A stretch of DNA of 37,134 nt from Bacteroidia bacterium (GTDB lineage Bacteria > Bacteroidota > Bacteroidia > Bacteroidales > Rikenellaceae), in contig BNXD01000011.1 of NCBI GenBank assembly GCA_025999315.1, positions 1-37,134 of the forward strand. Direction: 5' to 3'. Below, piece by piece: positions 24,270-32,338 of this stretch. The position numbers and the translations under genes were made by a program. Below the pieces are notes generated by a model. It was not told the origin of the DNA, did no database searches, and was given only the letters and a program-made list of their open reading frames with translations. Positions within the stretch are counted from its first letter, which is position 1. Each line of letters starts with the position of its first letter.

Positions 24270-26471
24270 ATGAAAAAATCGATTATCTTTTTGATGATGT
24301 CGTCCTTGTTTCTCGTCTCGTGTAACAAGGACGATACGGACGGCGGCCCGGCGGCGGCGACCATCGTCTCTCCCGCCATAAGCAATCCCGATTTCAGCTG
24401 GACGGGGACCTCCCAATTGGGCGTCTTCGGCGATCTTGCCAGCGGCAACTCGCCTTTCGAGGTTTCGGGAGTCGACGCCTCGGGCAAGGCGACATTCAGC
24501 GGCCAGATCGCAGGCAATGCAGGGACGCTGTACGCCTACTATCCCTATGATCCGAGCGTGGGCCGCAATCCGCGTTACGTTCATTTCAACTTGCCGCAGT
24601 ATCAGTTCTCCGCAGACAACGCGGCCAATACTTTTCTGGTCGCTACGCCCGTGGAGGGCGTCAATCTGAAAGCTCCGGTCGAGATGATCTTCAACCAGGT
24701 GTGCGCAACGCTCGAACTGCGCATTACGACCCCTGCTGCCGCCACGATCGTAGGCGTGTCGATCACTTGTGAGGATGAGCCTTTCTATATCCAGACCATC
24801 GCCGACATTACGACCGACGAACTGAGTTTTGCTCCACGCAGCGCGATCAGCGCCCGTCCGACGCTCACCCTGTACAACAGCTCGACTGCTCCTACCGCCG
24901 CCGGGGGCGTTTTCACCGGCAAACTGTTGGTTTTCCCCGACCACCATACCCGGCCCGTCAAGGGTACCGTGCTTACCGACAACGGCTGCTACGACTTCGA
25001 CTGCACCAGTATCGCCGGAGCCGTCGACCGTGGCGACAGGATCACGGTGAACTACACGCTCAACGCGGCCGACTGGTACGACCCCTCCGTGCCGCCCCTG
25101 CCGACGATCTCGGCTACGGCCCAGCCCTCTCCCAACCCGATCCGCACCCCGATAAAAGTAGTTTTCTCCAACGTTATCGGCGCCGGGTTGACCCCCGCCA
25201 CCATCACCTTCACTCCGGCCGACCCGACGGGAGCGGTAACATACACCCTCACAGCTAAGGATATAGCCACAGGTGAGACTGTCGTCGGCTTCGGAGAGAG
25301 CAACAAATACCTGCAACCGTCGACGCCCTACACCATCCAAGTGCTCGACGCTTCGCAGACAGTGCTCGCAAACTCAAGCGCCACGACCCAGGCCGCGATG
25401 GTCGATGCCGACATGACGATCGTCAACCCGGGCGCCGATCTGAGCACTATCGTTACAGGCACTTCGCGCAAGAGCAAGATATTCCTCATGCCGGGCGCAT
25501 ATACCAACACCACCAACCCTGTGATCGCCAAAGACCTCATCCTGTTTGGCGACAGTCCGTCGAATACGGTCGTAAACGCCTCGGCGTTCATGATAGCGCA
25601 GGGAACAATAGCCAAACTCGATTTCAGCGGCTTCACATGGAAGGCCTCCACAGGTCACTTCCTGCGGGCGTATGCCTACGACAGCACCGGTCCGTTCGAT
25701 ATTACCGACCTGTCTTTCCACAATTTCGTATTCGATTTCTCGGCCGCGCCGGACGGCGTCGGCTACGGCATAATCTTCTGGCCGAGAGCGCGCGCCGAGG
25801 CGAACAACACGTCAGAGCATCGCGGTCTGGTGAGAAACTATGTGATCGACGACATGGTATATATCGGCACCACGACGACCAATCCCGACGACTTTTACGC
25901 CGTTGTTCTTCAATCGGGAAGCGACTACTTTGCACAGTATCGGACCATCACGGTAAAGAACTCTACCTTTGTGGGGATTCCCTGCGGCCTGATGACCCTT
26001 CCATCGACGGCCGGCACCCCTCCCGCTCCTGTCGGCGTCGATCAGGTAACGCTGAACGGCGGCGTTCAGCCCGTGATCACCGTCGAGAACAACACATTCT
26101 ACAAGGTGGCCTGCAAGTCGGGGCCTGGCGCCGCGTCGGCCGTCATACACACGGGCAGCGGCACATACAGCTTCACTCCGACACTGAGCATCAAACACAA
26201 CATCATCGTCTTCGGAGGCTCGGTCTCCACGTTCAACATAGTGAACTGCACATTCAACACGCAGGATCTCAACCAAAGTAACTATCTGGACAACTGGGGC
26301 CTGGAAGGTCAGGCGTGGAATTTCCGCAGCTCCCTGTCGTCCTTCCCCGAGCTCGGAAGCAAAAAAGCAGCAACGCTGTTCAGCAATCCGATGGACAATC
26401 CGCTCGCTAACGGCGCATCGTTCCATGTTACTCACGCTGCTGCATCCGGCGCAGGAGACCCCCGATGGTAA
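24270..26471 (+). CDS. Fimbrillin-like / beta-helix surface lipoprotein of unknown activity
   Basis: This protein has 733 residues. MKKSIIFLMMSSLFLVSC is a lipoprotein signal. Residues about 35-270 resemble a fimbrillin (Mfa/FimA-like) domain: TLYAYYPYDPSVGRNPRYVHF, APVEMIFNQVCATLELRI and the paired beta segments that follow. Residues about 275-375 form an Ig-like domain (PLPTISATAQPSPNPI ... TPYTIQVLDAS). From about 380 onward the sequence looks like a right-handed parallel beta-helix (SRKSKIFLMPGAYTNT, KDLILFGDSP, VENNTFYKVAC, KHNIIVFGG) and ends GAGDPRW, as in Bacteroidetes DUF4957/DUF5123-type proteins. No catalytic residues can be assigned. It may bind the glycan at the cell surface or be an uncharacterised lyase or hydrolase. 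It sits between the GH20 and GH18 genes. Confidence 0.75.
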   Translation: MKKSIIFLMMSSLFLVSCNKDDTDGGPAAATIVSPAISNPDFSWTGTSQLGVFGDLASGNSPFEVSGVDASGKATFSGQIAGNAGTLYAYYPYDPSVGRNPRYVHFNLPQYQFSADNAANTFLVATPVEGVNLKAPVEMIFNQVCATLELRITTPAAATIVGVSITCEDEPFYIQTIADITTDELSFAPRSAISARPTLTLYNSSTAPTAAGGVFTGKLLVFPDHHTRPVKGTVLTDNGCYDFDCTSIAGAVDRGDRITVNYTLNAADWYDPSVPPLPTISATAQPSPNPIRTPIKVVFSNVIGAGLTPATITFTPADPTGAVTYTLTAKDIATGETVVGFGESNKYLQPSTPYTIQVLDASQTVLANSSATTQAAMVDADMTIVNPGADLSTIVTGTSRKSKIFLMPGAYTNTTNPVIAKDLILFGDSPSNTVVNASAFMIAQGTIAKLDFSGFTWKASTGHFLRAYAYDSTGPFDITDLSFHNFVFDFSAAPDGVGYGIIFWPRARAEANNTSEHRGLVRNYVIDDMVYIGTTTTNPDDFYAVVLQSGSDYFAQYRTITVKNSTFVGIPCGLMTLPSTAGTPPAPVGVDQVTLNGGVQPVITVENNTFYKVACKSGPGAASAVIHTGSGTYSFTPTLSIKHNIIVFGGSVSTFNIVNCTFNTQDLNQSNYLDNWGLEGQAWNFRSSLSSFPELGSKKAATLFSNPMDNPLANGASFHVTHAAASGAGDPRW

Positions 26472-26519
26472 TGATCTTAAACGAAATGGAAGGAGACCGT
26501 AACGTTTAACGCGAGCGAC

Positions 26520-26557
26520 GATCCTGCCTCCCGAAAAAACTCCGGGGAGGCAGGATC
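26520..26557 (+). terminator. Perfect 13-bp GC-rich hairpin before the GH18 gene
   Basis: GATCCTGCCTCCC at 26520-26532 pairs exactly with GGGAGGCAGGATC at 26545-26557. A T5 run comes only about 14 bases later, so it is not a classical terminator. It may attenuate or stabilise the message between the beta-helix lipoprotein and the GH18 gene. Confidence 0.5.
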
Positions 26558-26591
26558 ATCATCACGTCTCTTTTTATAAGAACCTGTTATT

Positions 26592-27647
26592 ATGACAAGA
26601 AAAATCACACTCGCCGTATGTCTGGCTGCACTGTCAATTTGCTGCGGCTCAGGAAAAGGCGACAATGGCGGCGATCCGGTCAATCCACCGAATCCGCCAA
26701 ATCCGCCTCAGCAGCCAAAACAGATCATCACGGGTTACATTCCCGACTACACGATCAACGTCTCGTCGCCCGGCGATCTGTCCTATCTCCAAATCCCCGA
26801 CCGCATCTATTTCTTCGGCAACTACCCCTCGGAGACAGGCGAATGGCAGACGCGAGGCAACATCGCACAAAGACTCGCCATCGTCAGGGTTGCCATGATA
26901 CAGGGACAGGAGCTCTTCTGCGTGGCCGGAGGAGGGGCGTCGGCCACCCCCAGCATGCACGTGATGGGAAGAGATCCTCTCAAGCGCGAAGCCTACGCCA
27001 CCGCGCTGGTCAACTATGCCCATCAAAACCAGTTCGACGGCATAGACATGGACTGGGAGACCGACTGGTCCAAATCGCCCGCAGTAAAGGTCAGGGTGGC
27101 CGATTTCGTCGATCTGATCACCCTCATCCGCACCAAAATGAACGCTCTGCCCTCCGGCACGAGGGTAAAGAAACTGACAACCGCCCTGGCCACGCAGAGC
27201 GACAGTCGTGAACTGGGCAATGCGGTCAAAGAGTTGATCGACCAGATCAATGTGATGGTCTACGATGTCTACGGTTCTCAGGCCGCCGGCTATCCCCACG
27301 CCCCGATGGATCTGTTCACGGCGGCAATGGAGAACTATGTGAGCGCAGGGGTACCCAAGGCGAAACTGTTGGGCGGCGTACCTTTCTACGGAGGGAACAA
27401 GTCTGTCTCACCGACCCAGACGAAAACCTATCGCGAACTCTACTACGCGGCCTCCCCGGCCATCATCGCCTCGACCAACTCGTCGAACAACTTCGCCTTC
27501 AATGGCCCCGACCTGATCCGCGAGAAGACCCGCTGGGTGGTGGACAACGACTATGCCGGCATGATGATCTGGGAGCTGTCGCAGGATATTCCATCCACGT
27601 CGGCCATGTCGCTGCTCAGAACGATGAAAAACGCTATTTCCGAATAA
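26592..27647 (+). CDS. GH18 chitinase-like lipoprotein
   Basis: This protein has 351 residues, with a lipoprotein signal ending near SICC and a Pro-rich linker (PVNPPNPPNPPQQP). The barrel starts ITGYIPDYTI. The GH18 catalytic motif DxxDxDxE is present as FDGIDMDWE with Asp149, Asp152, Asp154 and the acid Glu156. INVMVYDVYG and VSAGVPKAKLLGGVPFYGG are further chitinase-type blocks, and MIWELSQD forms the last barrel strand. The DWE form is more typical of chitinases than of endo-beta-N-acetylglucosaminidases, although both occur in GH18. It is probably surface-exposed and cuts an internal GlcNAc bond, producing ends for the GH20 enzymes. It starts a tightly packed run of genes to 33997. Confidence 0.88.
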   Translation: MTRKITLAVCLAALSICCGSGKGDNGGDPVNPPNPPNPPQQPKQIITGYIPDYTINVSSPGDLSYLQIPDRIYFFGNYPSETGEWQTRGNIAQRLAIVRVAMIQGQELFCVAGGGASATPSMHVMGRDPLKREAYATALVNYAHQNQFDGIDMDWETDWSKSPAVKVRVADFVDLITLIRTKMNALPSGTRVKKLTTALATQSDSRELGNAVKELIDQINVMVYDVYGSQAAGYPHAPMDLFTAAMENYVSAGVPKAKLLGGVPFYGGNKSVSPTQTKTYRELYYAASPAIIASTNSSNNFAFNGPDLIREKTRWVVDNDYAGMMIWELSQDIPSTSAMSLLRTMKNAISE

Positions 27648-27648
27648 A

Positions 27649-28833
27649 ATGGCAGGCGAACGCATAGCATCGATAGATGTATTTCGTGGGTTGACCATGT
27701 TTTTCATGCTGTGGGTCAATTCGTTTTGGAGCCTGAGCGAGGTTCCTCACTGGCTGTGTCATGCGGCAAAAGGAGAGGACATGCTTGGCTTCTCGGATGT
27801 CATTTTCCCTGCGTTCCTCTTTATCATGGGAGCGTCGGCGCCTATTGCCGTTGGCAACCGCCGTCGAAAAGGCGACGGGGTGTGGAAGATCGTTCTCCAT
27901 ATCGCATGGCGCGCGTTGGCGCTGATAGTTATGGGCGTGTTCACGGTGAACTTCGGCGACGCATACGATGCGGCGGCGATCGGCGTATCGCGCGGCAACT
28001 ATGCGATGCTGATGACAGCAGGGTTTTTCATGGTGTGGAACGCATATCCGAAAAGTGTTGCGTGGCGTAAATATCTGTTCATTGCCTTGCGTGTCGCCGG
28101 GGTCGGACTGCTGGTCTGGCTGGCGGCTATTTTTCACGGATCGGACGGATCGGGCTTCGAGGTGCGCTGGTGGGGGATTCTGGGACGTATCGGGTGGACA
28201 TATCTGTTCTGCTCGCTGGTCGTACTCGCGCTCGGCAGGCGGCAATGGTGGAACGTGGCCGTGCTGGCGCTGCTCGTCGTCGGCGCGCTGATGCAGGCGG
28301 CGGGGATCGTGCCGACGAGCATCCTCCCCAACAACCTGACCATATTCGCCTTCGGCATGTCGGGCGTTGTGCTGGCCATGCTGCTGAACAGATCGGGGCC
28401 CGGGAGTGGGATGTTTTGGCACTCCCCCAAGGGGTTTTACATGATAATGGTGGTCACCGGCGCGGCCATGCTGTTGTGCGGCCTCTGTGCGCACCGGTTC
28501 TGGATCGTCTCCAAGCTGGCCGCCACGCCGACATGGTATTTTTATTGTTGCGCGATATTTTTTCCTATTTTCGCACTGTTGCATTACCTGACCGACGCAA
28601 AGGGACTCGCAAGGTGGTTCGACTGGGTGAAGCCGGCCGGGGCCGCAGCGCTGTCGTGTTACGTGGTCTCATATGCCTGGAACCCTGTCAAGAATTTGAT
28701 ATTCAACTCGCCTCTGCTGCGTCAAGAATTTTCGGCCGGGTTGCCCGGCCTGCTCAACTCGTTCTGCTACTCGCTGCTGCTGATCTGGGCGGTGTGGTTG
28801 CTGACCAGGATCGGCATAAAACTTAAAGTATGA
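27649..28833 (+). CDS. HGSNAT-like membrane acyltransferase 1 (DUF5009 type)
   Basis: This inner-membrane protein of 394 residues has about ten to eleven hydrophobic helices. The N-terminal block RIASIDVFRGLTMFFMLWVN, then HWLCHAAKGED, then GFSDVIFPAFLFIMGASAP matches the signature of heparan-alpha-glucosaminide N-acetyltransferase relatives. His38 aligns with the acetyl-accepting His of human HGSNAT. The family moves acetyl groups from cytoplasmic acetyl-CoA across the membrane to a sugar amine. Here the likely acceptor is glucosamine in the periplasm; this is inferred from the family and from neighbouring nag genes. It is one base after the GH18 stop, and its own stop overlaps the next acyltransferase (ATGA). 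It is clearly different in sequence from that neighbour. Confidence 0.82.
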   Translation: MAGERIASIDVFRGLTMFFMLWVNSFWSLSEVPHWLCHAAKGEDMLGFSDVIFPAFLFIMGASAPIAVGNRRRKGDGVWKIVLHIAWRALALIVMGVFTVNFGDAYDAAAIGVSRGNYAMLMTAGFFMVWNAYPKSVAWRKYLFIALRVAGVGLLVWLAAIFHGSDGSGFEVRWWGILGRIGWTYLFCSLVVLALGRRQWWNVAVLALLVVGALMQAAGIVPTSILPNNLTIFAFGMSGVVLAMLLNRSGPGSGMFWHSPKGFYMIMVVTGAAMLLCGLCAHRFWIVSKLAATPTWYFYCCAIFFPIFALLHYLTDAKGLARWFDWVKPAGAAALSCYVVSYAWNPVKNLIFNSPLLRQEFSAGLPGLLNSFCYSLLLIWAVWLLTRIGIKLKV

Positions 28834-30020
28834 CACCCACTCCCCAAAAGCAGCGCCTGCTGTCGCTCGACGTGATGCGCGGCATAACGATCGGAGCCAT
28901 GATCCTTGTCAACAACCCCGGGTCGTGGAGTTCGATCTATGCCCCGCTGCGTCATGCCGACTGGATCGGCATGACCCCCACCGACCTGATCTATCCGTTT
29001 TTCATGTTCATCATGGGAGTGTCGATGTTTTTCTCGCTTGGGCGTTTCGACGACGGACTGAGGGGCGGGATCTTTTTGCGGATATTGAAGCGCAGCGCAG
29101 CCATCTTCGCCCTGGGCCTGGCCCTGCAATGGTGCTCCTATATCGGACAGGGTCTTTCGGCTTCGCTGACCGGGCGCATAGCCGAAGGAGAAAGCGTTTG
29201 GAGCATGATCTTCCCACTGGGACGCTTTCGCATTATGGGTGTGTTTCAGGGGCTGGCCCTGGCCTACCTTTTCGGGGCGACGCTGTGTGTGGCTCTGCGC
29301 TGGCACTGGCGCCGGATCTTATGGATCGCCGGAGCCATATTGCTGTTCTACATTGTGTTGCTGCACGTCGGACACGGCTACGAATTGGGCGAGCATAATA
29401 TCCTCGCCGTGGTCGACCGCGCTGTTTTGGGAGAGCCGCATCTTTACCGTCAGGCCCTGCTCGACGGCACACGTATCGGCTTTGAACCGGAAGGGTTGCT
29501 CAGTTCGCTGCCACGGACAGTTCACGTGGCGCTGGGGGCTTTCGTCGGATGGCTGATAGTGGGTCGAAAGGAAAAGACAGAGAGCATGAGCGCCATATTC
29601 ATCTTCGGGACGATCGTGCTGTTAGCCGGCCTTCTGCTGCAATATGGCGATCCGCTGAACAAAAAGATATGGAGCGCGTCGTTCACTCTGACCTCATGCG
29701 GATTGGCCTCTATGGCGCTGGCGTTGCTGCTGTGGATCATCGACATCCGTGGCTCGCGGTCGTGGAGCCGCCCGTTCGAGGTTTTTGGCGTAAACCCGCT
29801 CTTTCTTTACTGCGTCGGGTGGCTGCTGTCGGTTGTGCTGAACTTCGGTTTTCTGTGGAACGAGGGGACGGCAAGTTTAAAGGGGTTGCTCTGCGGCGAG
29901 GTTTTAACCCCGCTGCTGGGCGACTACGGCGGCTCGCTGGCCTGCGCGCTGGCGATCGTGGCGACGGTCTGGATGACAGGGTATGTGCTATATAGAAAAA
30001 AAATATACATTAAGCTATGA
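28830..30020 (+). CDS. nagX: HGSNAT/NagX-like membrane acyltransferase 2
   Basis: This protein of 396 residues is a multi-pass inner-membrane relative of HGSNAT. It has the fullest form of the family signature: SLDVMRGITIGAMILVNNPG, then LRHADWIGMTPTDLIYPFFM and FIMGVSMFF. His42 is the predicted acetyl carrier. The end, FEVFGVNPLFLYCVGWLLS, is also typical. NagX proteins are found with GlcNAc catabolic genes in several Proteobacteria and Bacteroidetes. Its likely role is N-acetylation of glucosamine residues before uptake or before GH20 cleavage; no biochemical proof exists in the sequence. It overlaps both neighbours by four bases, showing translational coupling with acyltransferase 1 and nagB. 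Confidence 0.85.
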   Translation: MTPTPQKQRLLSLDVMRGITIGAMILVNNPGSWSSIYAPLRHADWIGMTPTDLIYPFFMFIMGVSMFFSLGRFDDGLRGGIFLRILKRSAAIFALGLALQWCSYIGQGLSASLTGRIAEGESVWSMIFPLGRFRIMGVFQGLALAYLFGATLCVALRWHWRRILWIAGAILLFYIVLLHVGHGYELGEHNILAVVDRAVLGEPHLYRQALLDGTRIGFEPEGLLSSLPRTVHVALGAFVGWLIVGRKEKTESMSAIFIFGTIVLLAGLLLQYGDPLNKKIWSASFTLTSCGLASMALALLLWIIDIRGSRSWSRPFEVFGVNPLFLYCVGWLLSVVLNFGFLWNEGTASLKGLLCGEVLTPLLGDYGGSLACALAIVATVWMTGYVLYRKKIYIKL

Positions 30021-30784
30021 TTTCATTTAACAGGGACTCTATCGAGGTCGAGATTTACAACAGTAGGGAGCAGATGGGCGTCGCTGCAGCAGAAGCTATT
30101 TCTGCTTACGTCCGGCAACTCCACACACGCAAAAAGGAGATAAACATCGTCTTTGCGGCGGCTCCGTCGCAGAACGAGTTTCTCAATGCACTGCAGAAGT
30201 GCGATCTGCCGTGGGACAGTATCAATGCGTTTCACATGGACGAGTATATCGGCCTTGAAGAGGACGCCCGGCAGGGCTTCGGCAACTTTCTGCGCAGCCG
30301 GATATTCGATATGGTGCCATTCAGGTCGGTGCACTATCTTTTCGCCAAAGGCGTTCCCGCCGAGAAGATATGCACCAACTACGCAGCCCTGCTCAGGGCC
30401 TACCCTACAGACATCGTACTGATGGGCATCGGCGAGAACGGTCATATAGCTTTCAACGATCCCCACGTGGCGCGGTTCGACGACTCGGAGCAGGTCAAGA
30501 TCGTCAGCCTCGACAGGGTATGCCGTCAGCAGCAGGTCAACGATGGTTGCTTCGCCTCGATCGAGCAGGTGCCCACTCATGCCATAACCCTCACTGTTCC
30601 GGCCCTGCTGAGCGCCGAGAAGATCATCTGCGTCGTGCCGGGCCCCATGAAGGCCGATGCCATAGCGGCCACCGTCAACGGCCCGATCACCAATCACTGT
30701 CCCGCCACAGCCCTGAGAACTCATCGCAACAATGTAACGCTATACTGCGACCTCGACAGCGCCAAACACATCATACAGCCATGA
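30017..30784 (+). CDS. nagB: Glucosamine-6-phosphate deaminase
   Basis: This cytoplasmic enzyme of 255 residues converts glucosamine-6-phosphate to fructose-6-phosphate and ammonia. The active-site blocks are present: FHMDEYIGL (the catalytic Asp region) and MGIGENGHIAFNDPHVARFDD with the ring-opening His. VCRQQQVNDGCF, VPTHAITLTVPALLSA and VVPGPMKADAIAATVNGPIT place it in the NagB-like branch common in Bacteroidetes rather than with E. coli NagB: the E. coli FNE glutamate position is Asp here. Length is normal. It is fused to the operon by ATGA overlaps on both sides. It provides the last step for sugar released by the locus. Confidence 0.92.
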   Translation: MISFNRDSIEVEIYNSREQMGVAAAEAISAYVRQLHTRKKEINIVFAAAPSQNEFLNALQKCDLPWDSINAFHMDEYIGLEEDARQGFGNFLRSRIFDMVPFRSVHYLFAKGVPAEKICTNYAALLRAYPTDIVLMGIGENGHIAFNDPHVARFDDSEQVKIVSLDRVCRQQQVNDGCFASIEQVPTHAITLTVPALLSAEKIICVVPGPMKADAIAATVNGPITNHCPATALRTHRNNVTLYCDLDSAKHIIQP

Positions 30785-32334
30785 GCCGACTTTGGGATAT
30801 GGCAGTCAGGTGCGGTTTTTACGCCCTGCTGCTGCCGCTCGTTTCGACCGCCGCCCCGACGAAAGATTTTGAGGTCAAGGCTTTCTATGTAGACTGCCGA
30901 ACCGAGGTGATGACGCTCGAGGCAATGAAACGGCTGGCTTCGGACATTGCCGGGCAGGGAATGAATGCGCTGGTGGTCGAATGGGAGGCCACGTTCCCGT
31001 TCACAAAGCACGCCACGCTGTGCAACCGCTACGCCTTCACCGAGGGGCAGGTGCGCGATCTGGTGAGCTACTGCGCCGGGTTGGGCGTCGAGGTGATCCC
31101 GTTGCAGAACTGCTTCGGCCACTCGGAATATATCCTGCGCCACGACCGCTATCGCCATCTGAGCGAGAGCGCCAGAGAGGTGTCGCAGGTCTGCCCGTTG
31201 AAGATCGGCGAAGCGACAAAAATTTTCACAGAAATATTCGCCGAGGTGGCGCGGCTCCATCCATCTAAATATTTTCATATCGGGGCCGACGAGACCTATC
31301 TTTTGGGCAGCTGCAAGGACTGTGCGGCGGTGGCGGCGGCTTCAAAGGATGGCAAGTCGCGGCTGTTCGTCGACTATGTCAAAGCCATGTCGAGGATCGT
31401 GATCGACATGGGCAAGATCCCGGTGATCTGGGCCGACATCATCCTCGCCTATCCTGAGGCGGTGAGCGAGTTGCCCAAAGAGATGATCTTCGTCGACTGG
31501 AACTACGGTTGGAAACCCGACCATTTCGGCAAATTGGAGAATCTTTTCCGGGCCGGGGTGAAGATATGGGGCGCGCCATCGCTGCGTTCGGGCCCGGACA
31601 ATCAATATCTTACGCAGTGGAAGAAGCATTTCGACAATCTGTCGGTCTTCGTCCCTTTCGCCCGCGATTCGGGTTATACGGGGATGATCCAGACTTCGTG
31701 GTCGACCAGCGGCACGTATGGTTTCCACTACGACATGTCCTACGAAGTGCTCGATATGCAGCCCGTGCGGCTGGTCTATCCGATGGCGGGCTTCAACGCC
31801 CTCGTGGCGGCCTACTGTCGGGCGGTGAACGACCCTTTGCCGCTCGACGGCCCTCGGTTCGTCGAAGAGTATGCACGCACACGCTATGGCCTCGACCCTT
31901 CGGGCGGCGCAACGCTGTGGGATTACTTCTGCATGTCGCAGGAGGCTGTCGTCCCCGGCGGCAAGGATGCGAAGGGCGCGCCGATCGGCAGGGTTTTGGA
32001 GGAGTGCCTGACTGTGAGGACACGGCTTGCCGGGCTGAAACCCCGCAGCAATGCCGACGAGTTCGCCCACTACCCGCTGATGCTCGATCTGCGCATCAAC
32101 TACCTGCGTTACAAGGAGGTAGAGGCCGAGTACGAATCGCCCTCCTACGACCGCGGCAAGCAGGCGGCTTTGGCCGCGAAGCTCCGTCCGGTGGTCGAAG
32201 AGGCTGCACGGCTCGACAAGCGTTTCGCCCGCCTCAACCGGGATTACCTCAAACCGGGCGAGATAGAGTATATGACAATCATGCGCAACGAAAAGATGAA
32301 AGCTCTTTACAGTTGGCTCTCAACCAATAAATAA
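30781..32334 (+). CDS. GH20-like glycoside hydrolase (2)
   Basis: This protein of 517 residues starts at ATG 30781, inside the nagB stop; the longer open frame upstream reads through nagB in another frame and is not coding. The signal peptide is MSRLWDMAVRCGFYALLLPLVSTA. The barrel shows FEVKAFYVDCR, ALVVEWEATFPF, EVIPLQNCFGHSEYIL in place of the PEIxMPGH block, and the pair Asp170-Glu171 in YFHIGADETYLLG, which matches GH20 HIGGDE closely. VIWADIILAYPE and FVDWNYGW follow. An extra helical region of about 150 residues at the C-terminus is not seen in the other GH20-like protein of the locus. There is no N-terminal GH20b domain. It is probably a hexosaminidase with a special linkage or substituent preference. 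Confidence 0.75.
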   Translation: MSRLWDMAVRCGFYALLLPLVSTAAPTKDFEVKAFYVDCRTEVMTLEAMKRLASDIAGQGMNALVVEWEATFPFTKHATLCNRYAFTEGQVRDLVSYCAGLGVEVIPLQNCFGHSEYILRHDRYRHLSESAREVSQVCPLKIGEATKIFTEIFAEVARLHPSKYFHIGADETYLLGSCKDCAAVAAASKDGKSRLFVDYVKAMSRIVIDMGKIPVIWADIILAYPEAVSELPKEMIFVDWNYGWKPDHFGKLENLFRAGVKIWGAPSLRSGPDNQYLTQWKKHFDNLSVFVPFARDSGYTGMIQTSWSTSGTYGFHYDMSYEVLDMQPVRLVYPMAGFNALVAAYCRAVNDPLPLDGPRFVEEYARTRYGLDPSGGATLWDYFCMSQEAVVPGGKDAKGAPIGRVLEECLTVRTRLAGLKPRSNADEFAHYPLMLDLRINYLRYKEVEAEYESPSYDRGKQAALAAKLRPVVEEAARLDKRFARLNRDYLKPGEIEYMTIMRNEKMKALYSWLSTNK

Positions 32335-32338
32335 AGTC

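Noticed and set aside
30370..30780. Apparent N-terminal extension of the second GH20-like enzyme
   Set aside because: It overlaps nagB out of frame and has low-complexity Arg/His-rich sequence; a signal peptide starts at 30781.
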